Positions 26,055 through 36,356 of a DNA stretch of 64,000 bases are shown here, piece by piece. The first letter of the stretch is position 1. Every line of letters begins with the position of its first letter. Where the stretch lies: assembly GCA_964482025.1 (NCBI GenBank), contig CAYZVN010000006.1:5103-69102 (forward strand), read 5' to 3'. The notes under the pieces are model-generated. The model was not told where the DNA came from and did not search any database. It was given only the letters and a program-made list of their open reading frames with translations. This DNA is from UBA5868 sp964482025. Its GTDB lineage: Bacteria > Pseudomonadota > Gammaproteobacteria > Pseudomonadales > Cellvibrionaceae. Both the position numbers and the translations under genes were made by a program.

Positions 26055-27926
26055 TTAATTGGCTAAGTCGTCAAAGCCGTCGCAACCGCCCAAGCGAATC
26101 GCGTGGCGGAAGCCAGGAATTCTCAGCTCTTGCGAATCCATTTCGATGGCTTCTTCATCCACTACTCCCGTGCCGAACTCATAGATGGGGCGAAGCTTGC
26201 CCGCGTCGGCATCGCGCACATATGCGGCCGTACTTTCGATAGTGGAGCTGCGGCGGTCTAGATAGGTATTCCAGCTCTGTGTTCCGTGTCGCTTCTTTAA
26301 TAAAGGCTCTATCGCAAGCGGTGAAATGACGGCAGCTGTTGCATTGTTGCCGCCAAAACCTTTGGAGTTCAGTAGTCCGACCAGGCAATTCTCGATTCCC
26401 AGATGCTGGTCTTCGGTCGATATCTGCAAGCGTTCGGCGTGAACGTCTTCGGCGACGGCATCAATTGTTTTGATGCCGGGCACTATGCCGCGTGCGAATA
26501 TGCCGAGGGTATTCATCAGTTGATCGCCACTGGCAGGGCCGAGTGAGTGACCTAAGTAGGATTTCACAGCCGCGACCGGCCAGCCGCTAATGCCAAACGC
26601 TTTTGCCACCTCATTAAAAATGCGCGACTCGGTGACGCGGTTTTGTGGCGTGCTGGAGCCATGCGCCTGAATAAAGCTGGCGCTCCGCAGGCTTCTCTCT
26701 CCTAGCAAGCTCGCCGTTAGTGCAGTTGCGCGCGCCATGGTGATGTAATTACCCGAGCCGGGAGCGGAAATCGATTTTTTGAAACCGTCGGCGTGAACAT
26801 ACACCGCCGGCACAGCGGCAAAAATCTGTGCGCCGACTTGCAGCGCCAGTTCATCATCCATAAGCACAACGTATTGGCCCGATTCCGCTAAGGTAAAACC
26901 ACAGTTCTGACCAAACGGCCGGCTGGCGCGTCTATAGTCGATTTCGCTTTCGCCGGTGAGTTTGCGCAGGTCGGCATCGGTCGCCAGGGCGCTCATGGCG
27001 GCGTAACCATCGATAATCTCGGGCAGAATAGGCGCTTCTGCACTGCCCACCATGACGATACGGCGACGCCCGCTCTTAATGTCTTCCACGCCCGCGCGTA
27101 GGTTGTATAAAAATGTCGCGCACGCCCCTGTAACCCCACCGGTCGCGCCGACACTACCGAGAACATAGGCATTGACGAAGTCTGCGGGCATGGTGTTCAA
27201 CCCCAGCGCCAATTGTTTGGAGGTCACTCGTTCGCCGCGCAAACGGGCCTGCAGCATGCCGCCGTATCCTGTACTGTCGAGCTGGCTCATGACGCTGCTG
27301 CTGTAGACCGCAACTTGATCGGGAGAGACCAGGCCACACAACTCTTGCCAGGGAATACCCACCGATTGCAACGCATCGGAGGCGGCCAAAATATTGAGCT
27401 GCAGCCCCCGCGGATGGTGAGTAGATCTATAGTAAGACCCCGGCTCAAAGCCACTGGGCAGTTGTCCCGCCGCTTGTACCGGCATTTCTTGCGGTGAGGC
27501 AATGCTGACGGGCTGGGGACCGATAATCTCGATTTCGCATACCCCCCCGTCTTGCGACTTTAGCCGCCATGTCGACGGCAGAGGATGAGGAAGGTCGCGC
27601 TGAGAGACCGTCAGCCTAATTGGGCTCTGCTCCGTACCTTGCGCTTGGAACTGCTTGCTAACAGGTATGCCGCCAACGGCGAAGTAGGTGCTTTCGATGC
27701 GCCGGACCAAGGTGCCTTGCAACACGGCTTGTTGCAGCGCGTCTCCCCTCAGGGAGCGAATGGACTCACCCATGATGTTGGCCAGCGAATGGATGAGGTG
27801 TGTTTGTTCCGCCTCGGACAGGCTTTCGAAGATTATGCGCTGGTAGGCTTGATGGCCCGAGCTGCGCCCAGCGGCATTAAAGCCGCCAAAACCAACAATG
27901 ACAGGTAAACGGGTGATGGTTGCCAC
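26055..27926 (-). CDS. fabY: FabY-type beta-ketoacyl-ACP synthase
   Basis: The 623-residue ketosynthase is much longer than FabB/FabF (about 410) and matches the size and N-terminus (LPVIVGFGGFNAAGRSS) of the FabY class described in Pseudomonas aeruginosa, which starts fatty-acid synthesis from acetyl-CoA and malonyl-ACP. The Cys-His-His triad is visible: Cys269 in GACATFLYN, His in QAHGSSTPQNR and His in KSYLGHSLGPASG. The start is GTG at 27926 with AAGG seven bases upstream. Whether it replaces or supplements FabH in this organism cannot be seen here. Confidence 0.82.
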   Translation of the reverse strand: MATITRLPVIVGFGGFNAAGRSSGHQAYQRIIFESLSEAEQTHLIHSLANIMGESIRSLRGDALQQAVLQGTLVRRIESTYFAVGGIPVSKQFQAQGTEQSPIRLTVSQRDLPHPLPSTWRLKSQDGGVCEIEIIGPQPVSIASPQEMPVQAAGQLPSGFEPGSYYRSTHHPRGLQLNILAASDALQSVGIPWQELCGLVSPDQVAVYSSSVMSQLDSTGYGGMLQARLRGERVTSKQLALGLNTMPADFVNAYVLGSVGATGGVTGACATFLYNLRAGVEDIKSGRRRIVMVGSAEAPILPEIIDGYAAMSALATDADLRKLTGESEIDYRRASRPFGQNCGFTLAESGQYVVLMDDELALQVGAQIFAAVPAVYVHADGFKKSISAPGSGNYITMARATALTASLLGERSLRSASFIQAHGSSTPQNRVTESRIFNEVAKAFGISGWPVAAVKSYLGHSLGPASGDQLMNTLGIFARGIVPGIKTIDAVAEDVHAERLQISTEDQHLGIENCLVGLLNSKGFGGNNATAAVISPLAIEPLLKKRHGTQSWNTYLDRRSSTIESTAAYVRDADAGKLRPIYEFGTGVVDEEAIEMDSQELRIPGFRHAIRLGGCDGFDDLAN

Positions 27927-27961
27927 AGCGACACCTTCTTTTGCATTAGAAACAGCCTGCA

Positions 27962-27985
27962 GTTTATGGTTGAAAACGTTTATGG
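27962..27985. promoter_or_regulatory. Direct repeats between the FabY-type and AraC genes
   Basis: GTTTATGG occurs at 27962-27969 and again at 27978-27985, a 16-base period, in the 109-base divergent gap. Direct half-sites with such spacing resemble AraC-family operators, so autoregulation by the divergent AraC gene is possible. Confidence 0.3.
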
Positions 27986-28035
27986 GTTAAGGGAAACTCG
28001 CCACGAAACATGGGCTAACTGGCCACAACGGAAAA

Positions 28036-29031
28036 ATGACCTCAATTACCTTTTTATTGTGCGAGCAGATGCTGGCGACCAGCGTTGCGCTGCCGATGGA
28101 GCAGTTTCATGCGGCGGAGGCGATGCAGATTTCGGCGTCGAGGCGGAGCCAAGCGATGGAGCCTTTACAGTTTCGGCTGGCCTCTGTTGACGGCAACCCA
28201 GTAACCACCCATACCGGATTGGTGCTACAGCCGCACTGCTCCATCGCCGATATCGACCGCTCCTCCATTACCTACCTCCCGGCGCTTTGGCGCAACCCCA
28301 AGACGGTTCTTAGGCATAACCAAGCAGTGTTGCCCTGGCTGGTTAAACAAAAGCAGGAAGGAGGCGTGATCGCGGGAGTCGGTACGGGCTGCTGCTTTAT
28401 GGCGGAGGCCGGTTTGCTGGACTTCAGGCCAGCCACCACCCATTGGTACTATTTCGACAAGTTTGCCGCCTCCTACCCGCGGGTCTTGCTTAAACGCAAT
28501 CACTTTATTACGCGCTCTGAAAATCTATATTGCACCGCGAGTGTTAATTCACTGGCGGATCTGACCGTGTTTTTTATTCAAGAGATCTTCGGCCAACAGA
28601 TCGCCCGGCATGTAGAACGACATTTTTTTCACGAGGTGAGAAAGGCCTACCCCCATATTCAAAACGAAAATGGGGAGTTTCAATTCCACTCCGACGAAGA
28701 CGTGGCAAGAGCCCAATCCTGGATTCAACACAATGCCCATCGAAATATCCAGGTGAAAGATGTTGCGGACTCTCTAGGCATGAGCCTGAGGACGTTGAAT
28801 CGTCGCTTTAAGCTGGCGACCAACCTGACGCCCATCCAATACATGCAAAATGTGCGGATGCGCAATGCGGGGGAGCTGCTGCATTCGAGCAACTTGACGA
28901 TCGGAGAAATTGCCTACCGATCAGGCTATCAAGATCAGGCGCACTTCTCTGATCTCTTTAAACGCTACTTTGGTACCACTCCGACACAATACCGCACCAC
29001 GGTGCGGGCGAAATTGTTCAGCGCGAATTAA
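28036..29031 (+). CDS. AraC-family regulator with DJ-1/PfpI-like sensor domain (GlxA type)
   Basis: Residues 1-190 form a class-I glutamine-amidotransferase/DJ-1-like domain (GGVIAGVGTGCCFMAEAGLL), and residues 225-320 form two AraC helix-turn-helix units (VKDVADSLGMSLRTLNRRFK and IGEIAYRSGYQDQAHFSDLF). GlxA-type regulators sense unknown small molecules. The gene is divergent from the FabY-type ketosynthase. Its target is probably in that divergent region. Confidence 0.9.
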   Translation: MTSITFLLCEQMLATSVALPMEQFHAAEAMQISASRRSQAMEPLQFRLASVDGNPVTTHTGLVLQPHCSIADIDRSSITYLPALWRNPKTVLRHNQAVLPWLVKQKQEGGVIAGVGTGCCFMAEAGLLDFRPATTHWYYFDKFAASYPRVLLKRNHFITRSENLYCTASVNSLADLTVFFIQEIFGQQIARHVERHFFHEVRKAYPHIQNENGEFQFHSDEDVARAQSWIQHNAHRNIQVKDVADSLGMSLRTLNRRFKLATNLTPIQYMQNVRMRNAGELLHSSNLTIGEIAYRSGYQDQAHFSDLFKRYFGTTPTQYRTTVRAKLFSAN

Positions 29032-29335
29032 TACGCCCCCACAGTGCGCCGATTTCGCCGCGCCCGCTGACGTTGGCGCTGCCCGCGATTGACACTGGTT
29101 TAACGCCGCGATGAGAGCGAAACATAGGTCCAAAGGCTGGCGGCGCAGTACTTCTGTCTTGGGTCGAGACGCCAGATCACGCTTATCTGTACACCCGCCC
29201 CAGTTCTGGAAAAGTCGGCACAAATCTGCGATAGTTCGCGCCTTTGCGGCAAGGGGTGTCCTGCGACATCGTTCTGTCTCAACTCAGGGGCATATTCAGT
29301 GCCACATTCCACCCTTTTCTGGAGATATTCAGACA
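29032..29335 (+). other. speA leader region, no gene seen
   Basis: The open frame of speA extends through this stretch from 29111, but its translation has no similarity to the arginine decarboxylase N-terminus, so I treat it as a leader. A TTGACA at 29089-29094 is a candidate -35 with a poor -10 (TGAGAG) 17 bases on. I see no riboswitch or terminator. Confidence 0.4.
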
Positions 29336-31252
29336 TTGAACAAGATGGTGCATCACGCTTGGACGGCCACTCACTCGGCTGAACTGTACGGCATCAATGA
29401 CTGGGGCGCAGGCTATTTCAGCGTCTCGGACAAAGGTGAAATCCTGGTAACCGCTCAAGGTGAATCAGGGCCTTTAAAAATATCGATGCTAGACCTCGTG
29501 AAGGACATCAAGGAAAGGGGCATGGACATGCCGGTGCTGGTGCGCTTTGAGAATCTCTTAGCGCAGCAGATCGCCCGTCTCAACAACGCCTTCAACAATG
29601 CCATTGAGCAGAGCGGGTATCGCGGTAAATACCGCGGGGTATTTCCTGTGAAAGTCAATCAGCAGTGCCATGTGATTGAGGAAATCGCGCAAGTGGGTGC
29701 CAAGTATGGTCACGGACTTGAGGCCGGCTCCAAGCCGGAGCTGATCATCGCGTTGGCGAACTTGGAGTCGCCAGAGGCGTGTATCGTCTGCAATGGCTAT
29801 AAAGATGCGGAGTTTATTGACCTCGGCTTGCAAGCCTGCAAGATGGGCTACCGGGTCTTTTTCGTCATAGAAACGCCTACGGAGTTGCCGATCATCCTCG
29901 AGCGCAGCCGAGCGCTGGGTATCAAGCCGATGATTGGAATCCGCGTTAAGCTCGCTTCGATGGTGGGCGGCCATTGGAATGCCACCAGCGGTGATCGCAG
30001 CATCTTCGGCGTCACCATTGCGCAATTGATCAATCTGGTCGATACCCTTAGAGCCGAGGAGATGCTGGATTGCCTTCAGCTTCTGCATTATCACTTGGGC
30101 TCTCAAATCCCTAACATCCGCGACATTCGCACCGGCGTTTTGGAAGCCTGTCAGGTCTATATGGACTTAGTGCGCGAAGGCGCACCTATGGGTTACCTCG
30201 ACTTGGGTGGCGGTTTGGCAGTGGATTACGACGGATCCAAAACCAACTACATCCACTCGCGAAATTACACCTTGGACGAGTATTGCGCCGACATAGTCGA
30301 CGTGATCATGACGACCTTGGATGATACCGAGATCCCGCACCCGACGATTATTACGGAGTCGGGTCGTGCCACCGTGGCTTATTCATCCGTGCTGCTGTTC
30401 AACGTGCTGGATGTGGCAACCTTCGAGCCCGGTCCGCTGCCGGAGGTGATTGGCGAGCACGAGCACGCCATGATTCACAACCTGAAGGAGCTGCTCAACA
30501 CAGCCAATATCCGCAACCTGCAGGAGTGCTATAACGACGCCCTCTTCTACCGGGACGAGATTCGTGAGCTGTTTAAGCGAGGTCAGGTCAATCTGCGCTC
30601 GCGCTCACTGTCGGAAAACCTTTTCTTAAAAGTCATGCAGCGACTGTTGATCCTGGCAGAGGACGCTCCCAAAGAGTTCAGTGAGTTGCCCCGATTGAAA
30701 GAGCAGTTGTCGGATATTTATTACTGCAACTTCAGTTTGTTTCAGTCGTTGCCGGACATTTGGGCGATCGATCAAATTTTCCCGATTATGCCCATTCATC
30801 GGCTTGAAGAGCGGCCGACGCGGCAAGCCATAATCGCGGATATTACCTGCGACTGCGACGGCAAAATTGATCGCTTTGCCGATATGCACAGTACGCGGCG
30901 AACGCTGCCCCTGCATCCGTTACGTGACAACGAGGAGTACTACATCGGTACCTTTCTCGTGGGTGCATATCAGGAAACGCTGGGAGACTTGCACAACCTG
31001 TTTGGTGATACCAATGTGGTCAGTGTGCGCATCAACGAAGACGGTCACTACGAATTTATCCACGAAATCGAGGGTGACAGCATTGCCGACGTGCTCAGTT
31101 ATGTGGAATACAACCCACAGGTAATGCAGGATCGTTTTCGCCGCATAGCCGAACAAGCGGTGCGCGAGGGACGGATTACCGCCTCCGAACGGCTGGGCAT
31201 AATGAAGGCATTTTCCGCGAGCATGCGCGGCTATACCTATTACGAAAAATAA
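29336..31252 (+). CDS. speA: Biosynthetic arginine decarboxylase SpeA
   Basis: SpeA is a PLP enzyme converting arginine to agmatine, the first step of the arginine route to putrescine. Fold-type III features are seen: the PLP lysine in GVFPVKVNQQ, the phosphate/substrate motifs GLEAGSKPELI, HYHLGSQIPNIRDI and GGGLAVDYDGS, and the C-terminal catalytic Cys region ADITCDCDGKID. TTG at 29336 has GGAG 11 bases away and gives about 638 residues, near the E. coli 658. ATG at 29345 is the alternative. It heads a co-oriented set with two spermidine-synthesis genes. Confidence 0.94.
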   Translation: MNKMVHHAWTATHSAELYGINDWGAGYFSVSDKGEILVTAQGESGPLKISMLDLVKDIKERGMDMPVLVRFENLLAQQIARLNNAFNNAIEQSGYRGKYRGVFPVKVNQQCHVIEEIAQVGAKYGHGLEAGSKPELIIALANLESPEACIVCNGYKDAEFIDLGLQACKMGYRVFFVIETPTELPIILERSRALGIKPMIGIRVKLASMVGGHWNATSGDRSIFGVTIAQLINLVDTLRAEEMLDCLQLLHYHLGSQIPNIRDIRTGVLEACQVYMDLVREGAPMGYLDLGGGLAVDYDGSKTNYIHSRNYTLDEYCADIVDVIMTTLDDTEIPHPTIITESGRATVAYSSVLLFNVLDVATFEPGPLPEVIGEHEHAMIHNLKELLNTANIRNLQECYNDALFYRDEIRELFKRGQVNLRSRSLSENLFLKVMQRLLILAEDAPKEFSELPRLKEQLSDIYYCNFSLFQSLPDIWAIDQIFPIMPIHRLEERPTRQAIIADITCDCDGKIDRFADMHSTRRTLPLHPLRDNEEYYIGTFLVGAYQETLGDLHNLFGDTNVVSVRINEDGHYEFIHEIEGDSIADVLSYVEYNPQVMQDRFRRIAEQAVREGRITASERLGIMKAFSASMRGYTYYEK

Positions 31253-31318
31253 ACTCCGCCTATTAACCTGATAAGCAGCGAGCGTTGCGAGCGCGCGCAG
31301 CCCATTGAGGAGATTCAC

Positions 31319-32518
<1,200 letters not shown>

Positions 32519-32535
32519 ACCGATACGCCTCATCC

Positions 32536-32557
32536 TGCGGCTTCGTTCGAAGCCGCA
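32536..32557 (+). terminator. Intercistronic hairpin before nspC
   Basis: TGCGGCTTCG (32536-32545) and CGAAGCCGCA (32548-32557) form a 10-bp inverted repeat. Only a mixed pyrimidine stretch follows, so it may attenuate or process the transcript rather than stop it. Confidence 0.4.
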
Positions 32558-32586
32558 CTTCCTTTCTACGTTATCGAGCGACTCAC

Positions 32587-33750
32587 ATGTCTCACACCTT
32601 GGAGAATTTTGACTTATCCCGAGTGCCTAGCCCGTGCTATGTGGTGGACGCTGCGGCACTTGAACGCAACTTGCGCATTTTGGCGCGCGTGCAGGAAGAA
32701 AGCGGAGCGAAGATCCTTTTAGCTCTGAAAGCCTTTTCGATGTTTGCCGCAGCCCCGTTGGTGATGCGCTACCTAAAGGGCACCTGTGCCAGCGGCTTAT
32801 TTGAGGCCCGCTTAGGGCGGGAACAATTCGGCGGTGAGGTGCACACCTACTCAGCGGCTTATCGACCGGCAGAGATGGAGACAGTTCTGCAAGTCTCTGA
32901 TCATGTGGTGTTCAACTCGTTTAACCAATGGCAGCGTTATCGCGACCAGGCATTTGCGGCAAAAGCCAAGCGACCCAACTTGGAATTTGGTTTGCGCATC
33001 AACCCCGAGCATTCCGAGGGTGCGACCCCAATCTACGACCCCTGCGCGCCCTGCTCACGGATGGGAATCCCGATCGCACGCTTCGAAGATCAGGATTTGA
33101 CGGGGATCACCGGGCTGCATTTCCACACTCTGTGTGAGCAGGACTTTGAGCCACTGCGGCGCACGCTCGATGTGGTAGAGCGCAATTTCGCCGACTACCT
33201 GCCGCAAATGAAGTGGATTAACTTTGGTGGCGGCCACCACATTACGCGTGATGATTATCAGGTGGACGCTCTGATTGAGCGCATCAAGCAGTTCCAGGAC
33301 AAATATCAAGTCCAAGTCTATCTGGAACCGGGTGAAGCCATCGCCTTGAATGCCGGCATCTTGGTGGCGGAGGTGCTCGATACCAACTGGAATAGCATGG
33401 ATTTGGCGATTCTGGACGCGTCGGCGACCTGTCATATGCCAGACGTGCTGGAAATGCCCTATCGACCGCGTATTACAGGCGCGGGACAGCCCGGTGAGCT
33501 GCCTCATGCTTATCGCCTCGGCGGGCCCAGTTGTTTATCTGGCGACGTAATCGGCGATTACAGCTTTGCCAAGCCGCTGCAGATTGGCCAGCGCATAATG
33601 TTTGAGGATATGGCGATTTACACCATGGTGAAAAACACAACCTTTAACGGCATTCCTCTGCCCGCCATAGCGCTCTATAACAGCGAAACCGATGAGCTGA
33701 AAATCGTTAAGGAATTTGGTTACCAAGACTTTTTGGAGCGACTTTCGTAA
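32587..33750 (+). CDS. nspC: Carboxynorspermidine decarboxylase NspC
   Basis: NspC removes CO2 from carboxy(nor)spermidine to give (nor)spermidine, acting in the cytoplasm with PLP. The 387 residues show the PLP lysine in LLALKAFSMFAA, the phosphate-loop INFGGGHHITRDDY, LEPGEAIALNAG and the dimer-active-site region GGPSCLSGDVIGDY. These are the fold-type III features of the CANSDC family. Together with the preceding dehydrogenase this forms the alternative spermidine pathway common in marine gammaproteobacteria, independent of S-adenosylmethionine decarboxylase. Confidence 0.94.
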   Translation: MSHTLENFDLSRVPSPCYVVDAAALERNLRILARVQEESGAKILLALKAFSMFAAAPLVMRYLKGTCASGLFEARLGREQFGGEVHTYSAAYRPAEMETVLQVSDHVVFNSFNQWQRYRDQAFAAKAKRPNLEFGLRINPEHSEGATPIYDPCAPCSRMGIPIARFEDQDLTGITGLHFHTLCEQDFEPLRRTLDVVERNFADYLPQMKWINFGGGHHITRDDYQVDALIERIKQFQDKYQVQVYLEPGEAIALNAGILVAEVLDTNWNSMDLAILDASATCHMPDVLEMPYRPRITGAGQPGELPHAYRLGGPSCLSGDVIGDYSFAKPLQIGQRIMFEDMAIYTMVKNTTFNGIPLPAIALYNSETDELKIVKEFGYQDFLERLS

Positions 33751-33760
33751 GTGCGGATTG

Positions 33761-33797
33761 AAGAGGGAGAGAGCCAGGTCGCACAGCTCCCTCTTTC
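33761..33797 (+). terminator. Probable terminator after nspC
   Basis: AAGAGGGAG (33761-33769) pairs with CTCCCTCTT (33787-33795) across a 17-base loop, with a short T-run at the end of the stem. It lies between nspC and the lipoprotein hydrolase gene. Confidence 0.5.
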
Positions 33798-33835
33798 ATA
33801 GCTTCACAGCGCGCGGGACGGAAGTGGATTGAACC

Positions 33836-34669
33836 ATGGCACGCACCCTCACTACATGGATGTTGATCATCAGCTTGGTTGTGCTGCTCGCGGCCTGCGC
33901 TGTTAATCCGCCGCGACAGGTTCAGCGCCTATGCCCGCACTGCCAAACGATCCCGGTCGAGTCCTCCGATACCCTCCCGTTGCTGGCTTATACGAGCCAT
34001 TCCCTGTCACATCACTCGGACTACGTCCACGTCTATTTGGAAGGCGACGGGCAGCCTTGGATTGACGGGCGCTGGCCGGCAAAGAACCCCAGTTCCCGCA
34101 CCATGACGGCGCTCAGGTTGATGGCGCTTGATCCTAATCCCAGCATTTACCTGAACCGCCCCTGCTATGGCTACTTGACCATGCCGCCTCACTGTACCGA
34201 GGAGCTTTGGACCAATGCGCGTTATGGGCCGGAGGTGGTTGCCGCTATGGCGTTTGCCTTAGGCGAGCTGGCCAATCGCCACCCGAACAAACACTGGGTA
34301 TTGATTGGCCATAGTGGCGGTGGAACTCTGGCTATGTTATTGGCAGGACGGCTGCAAAATGTGGCAGCGGTAGTGACTTTAGCGGCCAACCTCGACCACC
34401 GAGCTTGGACCGAGGCTTTAGGTTACTTGCCGTTGGACCGATCTTTAAATCCGGTGGATCAAAGCGCGCTACCGGCGCGCTTGATTCGCTGGCATTTTGC
34501 CGGCGGCAAAGATACGCAGGTACCTGCGCAGATTGTGGCCAGAGCTGCGGAGTGGGACAAGGGTTCAACATTTTTTCTTGAACCCGAGTTTGATCACAGC
34601 TGCTGTTGGCAAACTATCTGGCCGGAAATACTGCGAAACTTAGAGGCTCAATTAACCGGCACAAAATAG
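33836..34669 (+). CDS. Alpha/beta-hydrolase lipoprotein
   Basis: The 277-residue protein has a lipoprotein signal ending in VVLLAACAV (lipobox LAAC) and an alpha/beta-hydrolase fold. The nucleophile elbow is GHSGGG, the candidate acid is in FAGGKDTQVP, and the final His is in EFDHSCCW. The segment VYLEGDGQPW probably forms the oxyanion region. It is likely anchored at the envelope; the substrate is unknown. It converges on the caspase-like gene, overlapping its end by 22 bases. Confidence 0.75.
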   Translation: MARTLTTWMLIISLVVLLAACAVNPPRQVQRLCPHCQTIPVESSDTLPLLAYTSHSLSHHSDYVHVYLEGDGQPWIDGRWPAKNPSSRTMTALRLMALDPNPSIYLNRPCYGYLTMPPHCTEELWTNARYGPEVVAAMAFALGELANRHPNKHWVLIGHSGGGTLAMLLAGRLQNVAAVVTLAANLDHRAWTEALGYLPLDRSLNPVDQSALPARLIRWHFAGGKDTQVPAQIVARAAEWDKGSTFFLEPEFDHSCCWQTIWPEILRNLEAQLTGTK

Positions 34670-36327
34670 AATGTGCCGCCCTCATGGCCCGCTTCGCGCA
34701 CTGGCTTCATTTCTGGTGTTTGGGCAAGCTCCACCGATTCACTGCGTTTGCGCACATTCACCGAAAGCTGGGAGAACAGACTGCTGTCGCGGAGCGTATC
34801 CTGGTTTTGCTCGAGCGCATCTATAAGCGCGCCGGCAAAAATCGAGTGGGTGCTATTGGAGCCATCCAATACCGGTTTCACTCCTCCAGATGAAATCACC
34901 ACGCGCGCGCGCCGCGATAAACCTGCTTGTATGGCCTTTTCGGATTGTGCGCCACTGACGCCGAAGAGAAAGGGGCTTTTTTCCGAGCCGAGGTAGCCGG
35001 CATAGCAAGAGTCGGAGATGACCAATACCGAGCGCGCGCGCAGGCGATCCAGGTGATCGCTGATCACCGCGTTATTGATCCAGTTGCTGATGTTGTCTTT
35101 GCCGGCATCTACCGGCAGCCAGTACCCCCGCTCGGTACGACTTTGGTCGCTGTGGGAAATATTGCCGTGGCCGGCGTAGTAAATTAGCAGGTTGTCGTTT
35201 TCGCCAATTTGGTCGTAAAAGTCATTAATGGTGTTGAGGATACTTTTTTCTGTTGCGTTGGGTACGAATAAGGTACTAAAGCCATATTTCTGCTCGAGTA
35301 TTTGCTGCAAGCGTTTGCCGTCTTGAATCGGCGAGCGCAAGTCATCTAGAAAAACGTAATCTTGGTTGCCGATAATCAGCGCAAAGTAGCGACCAAAATT
35401 GATGTCTCTAGCGACGCGACTTTCCACTCGGTCGAGAATATTGGGCGAGAGAAAATCGTCGCTGCTGAATTTCCGGTAGGCGACCTCCATGTCCTCTACT
35501 TGTGCTTCCAATGCCTGCCGCTCATTCAAGGCTTTTTCATACAGCTCGGTCAAGGCTGCCACTTCCTGGCGGGCAAACTCTAACTCTTGGGCATCTGCAC
35601 CGCTTTGTTGTTGCTGGGCCAAAAGCGTTTGCTTTTCCATTTCTGCGGTTAAGTTAGCAATTTGTTTTTGTAAAAAGCCCGTTTGCACTTTGGCACTGGC
35701 AAGCTGCGAGTTGAGCTTCTCTCGCGTTTCGGCTAATTCCTTTTGGGCATCGCTGCTGAGCATCAACTCATCGTCACCTATGCCGGAGGCCTTGCGATAC
35801 CAGTTGAGCGCGGTGGTAATGTCTTTATCGACACCCAGGCCTTTTTCGTACATATAACCCAAGTTAATTTGGGCGCGCGAGTAACCCTGGTTGGCGGCTT
35901 TGGTGTACCAGCTTACTGCGGAGAGGTAATCGGGCTCCTGCCCCAGGCCTTTCTCAAAAATTTCACCCACGTAATTTTGTGCCTCGGCGTCACCCTGCTC
36001 GGCCTGCGGCAGCCAGACTTTTAGCGCGGAGCGATAATCCGCTCGGTCGTATTCCACATATTCGCCGCCGCGAATGCGGCAGTCGGCGGTGGTGGTGCGC
36101 ACGGCGCGGCGCGGGCTGAGGTATTGCATATTGCCGAGGCGGCGCACTTGGCCGGGTAACAAGCAATCGACGATGTAGAGGTCTTCCAGCGTTTCGTAAC
36201 CTTCCTTTGTCGTGCTGGCAACCTCATTTTTTGTTTGGGTGGTGGCGTTGCAGCCGCCGAGGATTGTGAGGCTCAAAGCGAGCAGGCCAAAAGGCTTGAG
36301 TGCGCGGGGCAAAGTTCTGACTGGCAT
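34648..36327 (-). CDS. Caspase-like (peptidase C14) lipoprotein with Sel1 repeats
   Basis: From the N-terminus there is a lipoprotein signal (LLALSLTILGGCNA), about two Sel1-type repeats (residues about 95-170, with YVGEIFEKGLGQEPDYLSAV and NLGYMYEKGLGVDKDITTAL), a coiled coil (about 190-290), and a caspase domain. The catalytic dyad is His387 in IYYAGHGN and Cys441 in VISDSCYAGY, spaced as in p20 caspase folds. The substrate pocket is unknown. ATG at 36327 with AGGAG upstream is preferred over the TTG at 36357. It lies 29 bases after a Ser/Thr kinase gene, so the two are probably co-expressed. Export of a caspase fold to the envelope is inferred from the lipobox. Confidence 0.88.
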   Translation of the reverse strand: MPVRTLPRALKPFGLLALSLTILGGCNATTQTKNEVASTTKEGYETLEDLYIVDCLLPGQVRRLGNMQYLSPRRAVRTTTADCRIRGGEYVEYDRADYRSALKVWLPQAEQGDAEAQNYVGEIFEKGLGQEPDYLSAVSWYTKAANQGYSRAQINLGYMYEKGLGVDKDITTALNWYRKASGIGDDELMLSSDAQKELAETREKLNSQLASAKVQTGFLQKQIANLTAEMEKQTLLAQQQQSGADAQELEFARQEVAALTELYEKALNERQALEAQVEDMEVAYRKFSSDDFLSPNILDRVESRVARDINFGRYFALIIGNQDYVFLDDLRSPIQDGKRLQQILEQKYGFSTLFVPNATEKSILNTINDFYDQIGENDNLLIYYAGHGNISHSDQSRTERGYWLPVDAGKDNISNWINNAVISDHLDRLRARSVLVISDSCYAGYLGSEKSPFLFGVSGAQSEKAIQAGLSRRARVVISSGGVKPVLDGSNSTHSIFAGALIDALEQNQDTLRDSSLFSQLSVNVRKRSESVELAQTPEMKPVREAGHEGGTFYFVPVN

Positions 36328-36356
36328 TGTAAAAATTCTCCTAGTGTTTAATAGCA

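Noticed and set aside
29089..29231. Sigma-54 promoter (GGCAC...TGC) before speA
   Set aside because: The GG and GC elements are nine rather than ten bases apart, and no activator gene is linked.
29111..29335. Longer N-terminus of SpeA
   Set aside because: The extra residues are basic and unlike any arginine decarboxylase; the family N-terminus begins at about 29345.
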